Below, piece after piece: positions 32,601-44,600 of a DNA stretch of 46,970 nt. Positions within the stretch are counted from its first letter, which is position 1, and every line of letters begins with the position of its first letter. Source of the stretch: Symbiodinium natans (Eukaryota; Sar; Dinophyceae; Suessiales; Symbiodiniaceae). The stretch spans positions 1 through 46,970 of the forward strand of contig CAJNDS010002256.1 in the NCBI GenBank assembly GCA_905221605.1. Direction: 5' to 3'. The position numbers and the translations under genes are program-made. The notes beneath the pieces are model-generated. The model saw only the letters and a program-made list of their open reading frames with translations. It did not search any database and was not told the origin of the DNA.

Positions 32601-35600
32601 GGAAAAAATAGCGACTTTTTCTGTGACGGGTATAGATTAGCGTATAAGTTTATCAATCATGAAGGCCGTGAGTGATGCATGAAAAATCCACATGAAAGCC
32701 CATGACTTAATGCATTGAGCGAACTTTTGCTTGCCTAAACCTTCGTTACACTTCGCTCCTGAAAATTCTGTCGAGATAGCCACTGTGTTTAGGTCATGCG
32801 CTCACTCTGCCTTTTCCGGAGACAATGTTTACTGGTCTGGGTCTTGCGCGTTGGGCCGAAACGTGCAAAACACTTGTGGGGGCCATAGTGAGAATCTGGC
32901 ACGGTGTCAGTGAGCTTGCTGGACTTCTTGCGCAGTGGATTCGCAGAGTATGGTCCGTGGACGGTCTCTGTGCGTCGATTTCTTGAATCGGCTTTCCGAG
33001 TTAGGGTTCGGGGTTTGGGCTGTAGGGCATGGCGCCCCAGCATGTAGATTCAGAAGGACGAAACCTACAAAGGACTCCTGAACCCTCCACTTTTGGGTTG
33101 CAAGACACACCACGAGCAGCCCAAGCACCCTGCCCCCTGGCAGAAGGAACCTCGCGGTCCGAACTTTCTCGAAGCTCCGGTCTGCTTCCTGCCCGGCTTT
33201 CAACTTAGGGCCCCAGGGCTGCCAAACTAAAGAACTTGAGCCCCTTGAGCCCCTTGAGCCCCTTGAGCCCCTTGAGCCTCCCTTGAAGCTTCATCCCTGG
33301 ATCTGCCCCTCTGATTTGTCGATTCATAACTCAATCGTGGGACAAACGAAACTCCCCAAAAGACTTGCAAGCACCGACTTTAACTAGTTCATTGTTGGGA
33401 TAATATTAAACATTTAATTGTTTATTCCTTATTGGCTTTAAGTACCCTTAAAAATGTAAAATGTTACCCAACTATGACAAAGTTAAAGGCAGCCCAGCAT
33501 TGGAGGCCCCATCTCTCAAGCTCCACATATCTCGAGAGATGATTCTGGATGCTGCTGCTCTTTGTTGTGGAATTGCAGCCGCATCATGCATCATTCAGTC
33601 CTGACCCCTTGCTGTGGCCTTCTGTCCTTCTGCAGATCCTCCCCCCCCCCCCACCTCACCCTCCGGGTGGAAAACAAGCCTGAACTCTGCAATACCCTAA
33701 AATGCCCAACTTGGAACCTCGAAACACCAAACTAGGCACTGTGCCTCCACTTGCTTCCGCGCACGTTGGGCCTGCATCGTGAAGGCTGTCTGCTAAACCT
33801 TTCCTGCCTGAAAATCCTTCCTGAGAAAGGTATCCAAGACTACGGCTACAGATTCTTGTTCAAAAGCTTCTCGGATTCTTAGAACCAGGGCAGCACCAGC
33901 GTGCAACAACTTTAGACGAGGCTGAGCACATACGATTAGATCCTCAGTTCAGATGAGCTTTACACTTTTGAAGTACCTCAAATACCTGCGGCTCTGGGCA
34001 AGCCCACCTCTCTGAAGCTTTTCGGGCTCTGAGTCCCGCTGGCTATGATATCACGGTTTGGCCCTGATCAATGTCATGAACACCACAAACCACGCACAGA
34101 AAGACGCCCGCACAGAGAGACGCCAGGGAGCCCTGAAGCCAAAAACTGGCCTCCCGCTCTGCGTGCAGTGCCTCCTGGTCAATGGCCTCCAGTTGCTCAA
34201 TGGCCTCCCGAGCATCTATGGGGTTTAGGCTTACGGGGGTTTCAGGACTTCGGGAACGTCGAGCCTGGGCAGTCCGCGGGCCTATGAAACAGAGGCAGGG
34301 ATTGAAACAGAAACTGAAATGCAATTTTCAGATGGTGAAAGTCCAGATTCGATACACAAGTGAAATCAAAAAATGAATTTCAGATCGAAGGACAGCACAA
34401 GAGGATACCAATGGATGTAAAGGAAGTCATGATATTTGGGGAACTGTAGAGAACGAAAGTATCAACATTTGTCGGTGATGTTGATGAATCGGGTACTTGC
34501 TTTAAGCCCTGGTGCCATCAATCGACACATGTCCCATGTCTCGAGAAGCAGGTGCCTGCCACGTTTCCGTGCTTCTTTCATGACTACTCCAGAAACTCGA
34601 CACGGCCGGCAGGAACCTAGGGAGATGCGTGTACTAAGTGTTCAGGGAGGTCGAAGAGGCTCGTTCGAGTTGGGGACTCTCATGGTAGCCAGGATCTGCC
34701 AAGCCCTGTGGCTGAGGCGAAATCAAGCCCCAAAAGATGTATCCCTCCAAACCCCCCTAGGGGGTTCAGGGTCCAAGGCAGCCAGCTTTGAGAGACAAAA
34801 GGAAACACTAAATTGATGCATGTCCCAGATTAGAATGTGGAGCCATAAGGCCGCTACACAATGACTGGCGCACGTATGACGTTCAGGAAACTGCACATAG
34901 CGACTGAAGAGATGGCATGTACCCAAAGTCATTCTTCGTCTTCTCAGGCACGGATCTCTGGTTTACCAAAAATGATCCTCCTGGCATTTCGAACCGCAAT
35001 GATTGCACTGGCCATCTATGACATAGTGTGCTGGCGAAATACGATTTGCCTTCAAGTTGGGCTTGAGCTGCTCCAGGTCGACTGCCAGACCTGAGAATAT
35101 GCGTATGTATATGCACACACACATACATACGTGTGCGTGCGTGCGTGCGTGCGTGCATGCGTGCGTGAATGCGTGCGTGCGTGCGTACGTACGTACCTAC
35201 ATACATACATACATACATACATACATACATACATACATACATACATACATACATACAGAAATACATGAGAGGTGGTCAATACTACCTGTTAAGCTGAAGG
35301 ACATGGATGTTAGGGTCATCGTTTTCTGCGTGTCTCATATCGTTCTGCAGGTTCAACTGCTCTTCCGCAAATTTCATACTATCGTTTTCTGCGTGTCCCC
35401 TATCGTTCTGCAGATCAAAAGCCGCCAAACCATAACTGCCGTGTAGAAGTAGAAATTCATACAAGTACACATATTCTCTCTCCAGGCCCTTCGAGCCCTT
35501 ACGACTGGAAAGTAAACGGGCTCGGCCAGAGCGTTGAGGGACAACGTGCCACATCTCACTCCCACGGCCTAACCGCCACAAGTCCAGCTGTAGCCTTAAG

Positions 35601-38600
35601 CCCTACACCGTCCCACACCCCAGTCGGAGCCCAAGTCTCACTCCAGAGACAGTGTGACCTCCCCGCACTCAAGCCTGAAGTCTGCAGGCTTTGTTGGACC
35701 CGGTCTGAGCCATGCTCCCTTAGCCGCCTTAGCCCTAAGCTCCAAGCAAGATGCGACCCCAGGGTTGATGGCTGGGCTTCCCGACGGCGCAGCTCGGTTT
35801 TGTACTCCTCCTCCAGCAGCTTGGAGGCGGGGCCTGGTACTGGGGCTTCAGGGTCAAGGGATGTTAAGGGACGCGAGTTAAAAGCTGAAGCACCTTGAGC
35901 CCATTTTAGGCGAAGTTAAGGTTGTCTTCTGCTTTGTTGTCTGCCTTGGTGTAGGGATTACTGTAGGGCTGTACGAGTTCGGTGCTTGCAGTTCTGCTCC
36001 CTGGCAATTGCCGCGCGAACACGAACCTACCACGTCCAAGTCAACTCTGTTCCCCCAGACCGCCGATATCTGCAACGACAGTACCCTACGCATAAGGAAA
36101 ATGTCTCTGAAGGTTTGCCGCCCCCAGCAGGACGGCGGCAAAAAAAGACAGCTGCACACAAATCCGCAAAGAGGATGCATAGCCATCTCAGAAACCCTGA
36201 ACATTGTGGAGCGCGGCCTCCAGTGGCAGCCGTGCGCTTGGCCTGGGCACGGAGCGGTGCAGAGCCAACTCTGGATGTATGGGTTGGGGTTGAAGGCTCA
36301 AGCCTACGACCTAGTAAAATTGTCAGAGCTTGCTGAAACATGTCCTGCGGCTCTCCAAAGAGCCTTGTTTTGCGATTTGAAAGTCCGCGGAGTTTGTTGC
36401 GAGCAAGAAAGCCAACAAGGCTCAGTTCGAGTTTGGGGTTTAGATGCCTGGCCTCAGGGAGCTTGCTGAAGTCCAAGCGCAGGTCGACCGCCGCGTCTGA
36501 GGACCTTACGGGCATAGGCTTAGGTTCGGGATTCAAAAACTGCGTGCTTCTTGTGTGCAACTCACGGAAAAGTACATTGGCGGGTCAAAGTGGTCAGAAG
36601 CATACATAAGTCATGTATGGCATAACAGCCTGTCATTCCAAAAGCCCAAGAAGTGTCGCAGACTCTAGTTAAACCATAGACCACCTAGCTTCCTTCACGG
36701 GCAGTGCCATGGCGGCCCCCCGAATCAAAGGCTCCATCCGCGACCTTGAAAACCTCAGCTGCCAAAGCCTGGTTCTTAGCCAAGCGGCTCGTCGGGATTG
36801 GCAACCAGGTCCTCGACTCTCGGGCTTTCAGACCGGTGTGGGATACGTGGAGCCTCGAACCCTAAGGCTCAAGACCAGGCAACCCCAATGAGCGAGCAAA
36901 ACAAGCCGAAATGAACTTGAAGAAGATGCGGATAGACAGACAATTGAATCTTTTCCATTGAAAAAGAACTGCTACCAGGAATGAGAAGAACAGGCGGTCA
37001 CCTCCCTACCGCCCGATTTGTGAACACAAGTTTCGAAAAACTTTCGCTCTGTCCTGCAGTTGTTTATTGATATCTTTCTTTGCAGCAACCCCCCCCCTCC
37101 ATGTGCAAACACGATGCTCGTAAAATTTTGCGCTGCCATGCAAACACAATGCTCGCAGTGCTCGCATGATAGTCTTGGAAAGGATTCATGCGGGTTTTGA
37201 AGGAATGTCCATTGATGGCACGACATTGGGTGAGGCAGGCTTGCACAGCTTGCATATGATAGGTTTGGAATGGTTTGGAATGAGTTCGTGTGGCTCCTAC
37301 ACGCCAAAGATGAAAGAGCTTTCGTGGGCTACTTGGATGTCCCGACACTGCTGGCATCTTCAGGACTCTTCTGAGAACTTTGCTCGCGGAGGGTCTTTCG
37401 TCATCGGCTCAGGTTCGGGAAAGTCAGAGGGGTGTTAGATCTTGCTTAGGCCAAGAAGCCACTGCTCCATACGAAAGTCTACATGAGCCCTGGCACATGA
37501 CGTGCTGAGATTGTACTTGTTTGATTGAGCCGAGCGGCCGAGAGCTTCTTCTCCGCTTGCTTGGCCACCTTGGCCGGGCCCGCAAAGGGGAGGGCGACGT
37601 CCTCCAGCAACAACTTCCCAGATTTCAGTCAACATGATCTCAGAAGCTCAGTCCGAGGAAGTTCGGAGGAGGAGGAGGAGGAAGTTGCCTCGGCCCGACT
37701 GACCCTCTGCGGCTCCTCGAGCACACTCTGGCGCAGGAGCTCGAACCTGGCCTCGGCCGAGTGAGGCATCTCAAGGAAACCCCGATACCAGAGTAGAAAC
37801 ACTGAAGTTCCCGAAGATCGCCCCAAAAGCGAGTTCCCCAACCTTCCTGAGTTCCCTGTTTCTGGCACGACTACTTGCCTAGTCTGAAAGATTCGAGGTT
37901 GGGCCTTGGGGGAAATCCGGGGCGTTCGGGCTGCGCTGGAGCGAACCCGGCCTCGTGCGCTGCCGACAACTCCACCGACAGGGCGGCAAGCTGCCGCTCC
38001 GCCTGACAAGAGGCCCTCAAGAAGAGGGCGAGAAAGGGTGAAAAAAAAGGCTCTCAGGCATGTTGCCTTACTTCGTTGAGGGGCAACGAACGCAGGGTGT
38101 TGCAGGGAATAGTTTGTGGCTTCAGGTTTGGTGAGGCGACAGGGCCTTCAAGGGACCTGTTTGCCGGATCTGTGAACACGTACCACACGTGGAATTGGAG
38201 CTCTGGCACCTCGGTGGCGGCTCTCTCCTTGTCCTTGAGCTCTTTTCGCAGCCTTGAACAGGCCTGCGGACAAAGCAGAAAATACGTGGAGTAGGTTCTG
38301 GGTTTTCTGAGGCGTTACTATACATCCAGAGTCTTTCGCCTCGCCAGGCTCGATCCCACGCGCACGCCGTGGTCGCAATCGCGCGCGCTCCCGCCAGCTC
38401 CCGCAATCCACCAACCAACCGGGCCTGCTCCTGGGTCCTCTCGAGCTCGCGCTTCTCCTGGAGGGCCTGAGTGCTGGCACCGTCTGTAGATGGGACCTAA
38501 GGGGTTTGGGGGGCTGTTTTTTGAGGGTGGAGGTTAAGGCCAAATATTCGACCTGATTTCCTGAGCGAGGAGCATCCACATCATTTGCAGATTGAGCTAC

Positions 38601-41600
38601 ACTGATGAGCCGACGCAAAAGGCATGAAACCATTGCCAAACATTGTCGCCCCTTCACATTGTCAACATGAAACCTGGGCATTACATCTTCATGGCCCCGG
38701 CCGCTGCTTGCTCCTCGACCCTTCGGTTCCTGTCCTTTTGAAGGCAAGGAAAGAGGGAGGAGTCATGAGGGGTCCGTCCATAAGCGGTCCGAGACTTTCA
38801 GGCTGGGCACTGCGCCAATGTTGGACCCCTTTTGGTCACAGACCAAGCTTCGGTGGAAAGCTGTTCGAAATTTCGTGTTTTTTTCCTGGTTTTGCTGAAA
38901 AGGATCCACTGCAGCAGTGTGAGCCTGTTGAAACATTGAAGCGATGTCTTCAGGCCTTAGAGCCTCTAGCCTTACATTGCCGGAACTCCAGGCCTACGGC
39001 TCGGAAGCAGCATCACCATGTGAAGTAGGGTTTCTATTACTGTTATTGGTGTGAGTGTATATAAGGTTCCTTGTTAATATGGTACAAGAAATATGTATAT
39101 ATATATATATATACCCTACTTCATATTGAAAACTCGACGGCTGGTCGGGTCGCTGACGTGAAAATTCCCACTTTCCCAAGGCCAAGGCCAAGTCCGAGCC
39201 AAACCTTACATCCTAAACCATGTTGAGAATAACACTAAAAATGCTAATACAGAAATAAAAACCCTAACAATTATGGAAACATAACCATGTCATGTCATCC
39301 TGTCCTCCTGGCGCCTTTCTATCTCCTCAGCCCGCTTCTGGAGGATCTGGACCTCCACCTTCAGGCGAACTTCTCTAAACCACTTTGGCTTCGGCATTCA
39401 TCCCAAACTCAGCTCCTGTCTCCGGGTGCAAAGGGGTTTGTTTACAAGAGTTGAGACTCCTACACCGTCCACGCACCGTCCGCACAGCGAACTCAACGGA
39501 TGCTGCCTCGAACTCTCGGGCCCGCTCCGGCACGCTCTGGGAGCGTCGGCCCTGAGACGTGAGGGCTTTCGGCTTTCCGGAGCAGGATCCAGGACTCACA
39601 GCCTTTGAGGGCCCGGGTGTGGTGCTTAGGCTTCGAATGTGGTACAAATTGTTCGCGTCATCTATTCTTGGGTTGAGGGTTGTTTGGGTTGTTTGGGGGT
39701 TTGAGGTTGGCCCATTCAACATCTCTTTTTCGCCGCCCAACATCCTTTTTCAGGGCTTCGGGATGCCGAGCCACAGAGTGTGTCACCCAACTCATCCAAC
39801 ATCTATCTTGCCCCTAACATCTGTTTTTACGGGTGCGGCGTTTTCCATGACCTTTGAGGGTTTAAGGCTTGCCGCCCAACATCCTCCTGCACCGTTTCGG
39901 GCTTGACATCCAACAAAACCTTTTAGGGTTTCTGAGCTCCCGTTCGGGAGCTGAAAAAGGATGACATGTTGGGGCGGTTTTTCCGGGAGGTGCAAACGAT
40001 GACAGCTACAAGCATGTGTTCCAGAGTTCATGCTCGAGGGAAGCATCCAAGGCCGACGGAGTTCACGAGTTTAGGCAACTTTGGGATTGGAAGGATTGAA
40101 CGTTGACAACATAAGAGCACCTCAACAGCAGAAGCCCTGCAACACAACCTCTTGGCAGGGGTTGAGGTCCCGTTTCTCGACGTACACTCAAAAAACTTGA
40201 ACTAGAACCCTCACAGCTTATTCTACCGGAGCCCAAGGCCTCAAACAGCAGGCCCTCAAATCCAAGCCCTCACATCCTACCTACATCCTGGCAACAGACT
40301 GCTGAAACGCGACTGAAGGCTTATCCGGTCCTCCAGCGTCGACTGGATCATGGCTAACTCTGCCTCACCAAAGTCAGGAAGTCTCAGAGCTTCAAAGAGC
40401 TTCAACAGCTTCAAGGCCTTAGAGGGATCTTGAGGGCTCTGGCAAGTTTGCTCCAGCTGAAACGTCGACTAAGCGAAGGTCACACCAACACAAGCCCAGG
40501 CAGCCTTGAAGGAATCAAGCTGCTGCGACAGGGCACTTTCGCGGTACTGCGCCGCCTCAATGCAAGCTCTTGCACGCTTCTCCCAGCCACGTTCAGCTTA
40601 CGCAAGTTACCATCGTCGTCAAAAGGCTTAACACCGCTCCAGGCACCCTGAAAGCAGGGGGGTCTTCGATGGTGGCGCTCGGCTTTGCGTAGAGTTCGGT
40701 GGCGAGTTGCGGTCGCCATGGTGCCAGTAGTCCACAAAGAGTCTGTCGGCTAGATGTCGAACTCCGAACCCCAAAACCAAAAGTCCGTTTAGCACAAAGC
40801 GGAACTCCGAAGCCCTTTTGCAACTTACATTCCAGGGCCAGGGCCATGCACCTACTACCCGGCACCGGAGACTTTCGTAAAGAGGCAGCCTCCCGGCTTA
40901 GGCGGGTGTCGCGCTCCAGCCGTCGCACCTCGGCCCCCGGAAGCCCTGAACTTCCTGAGCCCTGAACCCAGAAACCAAGCTGTAGCGTTTTGCGGAGGTG
41001 GTTTTGCACATGTGGTTTTGGGGGATCTGGCGGTTTCTGGGCTTTGGGACTTGGAGAAACAGAAAAGAGACGCTGTTGTCGAAGCAGGACGCCTGCCCAT
41101 CCAAAGAAGGATCTCTGGCTTAACCTGACTATCAAAAAGCTGCTCGGCAGTCAGGAGAGTCAAGCTTTGGAAGAATCGCAAAACCTCGTAAACCCAGAAT
41201 CTCCAAAAACTAGCAGCCCGGTGAGCACCTTTGAACCCGATGCCCCGAAGCCTAAACTCTGGAAGCCTTGTCATGCTGAGTTCTTGAAGCGGCCATGCCC
41301 TCAAATCAAAGGCACCCGTACCCAAACTCGGCAGAATCCACTCAATACACGTCTAAGGCTCCGAGGAGGCCTGAAAGACAGCCAGGGAAGCATGCTGAGA
41401 TCCGGAGCATCGTCGACATTCAGCGCTGCCGAGAGAGCCGCAAAGCGATCTGACACCGCGGCACCTGCGAGATCTGGAAGTTTGGGGTTAGGGCCGGTTA
41501 GGGCGCAGCGATTCAAGGATAGTAGGGAGACCGTATAGTAGGGAGACCGTCGGGAGACGGGTGTGAGGCTTAGGCTCAGGCCTTAAGGTGCACTCAACGA

Positions 41601-44600
41601 GCTGACAAGCACACCGCAAGATTAAGCCAAGTGAGAGCTTATACTTGACGGCCCAACCCAGACGACATAAATTAAGCCACTTGAGTGCAGTACTTGGGCT
41701 GGGGTCGTACTCTTCGAGTCTCCTTCTGTTTAGGGTTCAGGTCGCTGGGGTGCAACAGCGGGCCGCCGAACATCGAAGGACTTCGAAGCGAGACGTCAAC
41801 TCGAAGCACCATAACCTCCTGGGCCTTAAATTGCCATACAATTACGCTCAAAGGCTTCGATCGAAGCCGGCTTGAACCCTCTTGAACCCTCTTAAGCCCT
41901 GACAGAATAAAGCCGAAGAGCTCACACCCTCCTCCGCCGCGGCAAGGCGCTGGCGCAGCTGCTGCTGCTCCTGTCAACAACTAGCAGCTTCTTTTGGTCT
42001 CATAGAGGATGCCTAAGGTTCAGGATTCGGTCAGGGATTGTGCAGTTTATTGTGTGTATCGACCTGGCTCGGTTGTGCGCCCGGGCTTGTGTTTTGCCTC
42101 CGCAGCCATAGCAACACCACAGCAACCGGTGACAACAACAGGGCGCACTGACAACCACCGAAACGAAAGCCAAGCAGCACGTGAAGCTGTCATGATTCTC
42201 GTCACTCTTACTGTACCTGTCTGTGAGCCCTCTTGAGATTGCGAAATTGCGAGCCGGCTGCTACATTCGTGCATTTGGCATAGGTGGGGACCGCGAAGAT
42301 CCTTCTGCACCCATAGCAAACCAGCAGTGCCCCCTCAAAATGACTCCACAAGAGTAGATGCATCATCAATATGTACTTTCTTGCATGACAAGCTACACCT
42401 GGAATCCTCTATATTGATCGTGAACTCTCAGTCCCTAAACAAGTGCAACAGCCATGCATTTGCCTTCAGATGGACAGATCTCTCTGGATCTCGCAAATTT
42501 GGAACTCTACCCAGTGCTTTCGGAGATGCCAAGTGTAAATCCACCCTAAATCTGAGCCCTTTGTATGAAACCATGCTACACATCCCCTCCGTCAACGGCG
42601 GCCCGGCCTCGGCCAAGGACTCGCTAGTGGGCAGTGCCGCCGCTGCAGCCGTCATCTCACTGAGCTCCTCGGGCACATAAGGCTTGTCTGTCCTTTCGAA
42701 AGTAGACAAGAGGCCCGATTGCCGTAACCGCATGGTCGGTTCCGGAGCTCTCACCTGGTCGCCCATTGACCTGACATGTTCCTTGGCCTTTCTTTTGGAA
42801 GGGACTTGGAGTGTTCCAGCGCTCCCAGACCGCTTCTTTCTCTTTCTCGTGGCCAACGGCATGTTCACGCAACGTGTTGGACTTGAAAATGGCTTGAGCT
42901 TGGCCATGTTCAACACGTGTGTTTCCTTGGGTTCTTTTCAGGGCTTAGGGTGCTGTTTTGAGGTTTCGGGTTTGCAGGGTTTCCCAGTAGCCAATCCCAC
43001 TGTCGTCAGGTTTTTAACATTCTGGCAAGTACTTGTCTGCACCTGCACAGTCAAAACGACGTGCGAATCCAGTCGAAGCTAGAACACACCACCACAAAGT
43101 AAATCCAATGTTTCTCATGAACAACCTGTAGGCGAGGCCCTTGATCGGCTTCCCGCAACCGTCTCAATCGAGGGGTTTCAACACAAACAGAAACAAAAAC
43201 AAAAACCAATTAGTGCCGCCGAAGACCCGAAACATAACGGACAAAAAACATTCAGGAGGCATATTAAGCAAGGCAAGGTTAAACATTCATCAACATGTTC
43301 AGCTTTCAAGCAGAAGGTTTCTGAGGAACTCTCCCTGAAGCTTGTAGGTCTGCGAGCTCTGAGGGTACAATGTTTCGACAAGCTTCGCATCACTCCAAAT
43401 CCACGCCGCATGACCTTAGAACCCCTCCTGCTGGCGGGCTTGGAGCTCGTTCTCGAACTCGCTAAACGAGAGCCTGGGTCTGACTGAACCCTGGAATGTT
43501 TACCAAAGGGGTTTCTGGGCCGAGCTAGGCGTCTCCCACCGTACTTGGCCTTGGGCATTCAATTTTGAGGAAGCTCCTGGGCCGTGAACACTCTGCCCCG
43601 GCCACAATGATGGTCAAAACCCTTTTGGGTGCGACACTGGCTGTTGTGCGCTTTCGCCTCCAGACGTCGCGCGTCGTCCTCGAAATCAACACAAGCCGGC
43701 TCAAAGGCATGCATTGCACAGGGCCACAAGCGCTTTGTGATCCCCGTACCTCACCACTTTTCAATCGTTGCCCATTCAGCAAGCAAAGGCCCTCACATGA
43801 GTGCAGCCGCAGGGTGATCAGGGTGGGGGGAGGCAGCCCACTCGCAGCCAAGCCGATCCACGGCCCCACGGATGTGCCACCCATGCCACCCATACAAACA
43901 CTCTCCACTCCGAGACCCGCGTGCCACCTTCTACAACTCTTGTCAGCTTGCGAAATTGAGCAGATATCGAACAGCACAGAACATCGTGCCTGCACGGCTG
44001 CCTTGGCTGTCTCCGCCTCCGTCACCCCGGTGCCCAGCTCAGCGAGCTGCGACTGCAGGGCCTCCGTGATTGTCGAAACGTGAGAGCTTCAGGAGCTTTA
44101 ACTGCCGGAGTTTTGCGAGCTTGGGACGCAAGAGCCCCTGCCAGTTATTGCTATGTGGGGGCTGTCAGGCTGGCCTAAACACCAGACTACAAGAATCATG
44201 GCTTTCGCACCCTCGTTTCCGTGTCTGCAAGTATACAAATATGAGCTGTTGTGGTTCGGCCGCGCATGCGATTCTACTTGAGGGATGGCCGTGGGAACTT
44301 CAATGCTACAAGCACCTCACTGTCTCTCTCATGGTAGAGGCATGCTCCCTGCTGCAACCGAAACGTCCTTCCAGAGCGCTGACAAACTTTTTCTCAACTC
44401 CAGCGCAGCACTCCATGAAGCTGCTGAACCTCCATACTCCAGAAACGAACCTGGGAATCGACCAAACTTGTTGTTGCTTTTCCGCTCGCTAGGGGGTTCG
44501 TTCCCCGCGCGCGTTTGCGACCGAGGTTTCGGATCCAGCTGGGCATGTAATCGTTGGGCCACTGCTGTTTGTGGTCCCCATCACGCGAAACTGGCATCAT

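Noticed and set aside
35282-35581. 99-codon minus frame as an SMC1 exon covering the PN motif (DPNIHVLQ)
   Set aside because: The exon at 35050-35090 plus 34151-34204 gives a much better PN-K-A match, and the exit phase of this frame does not fit.
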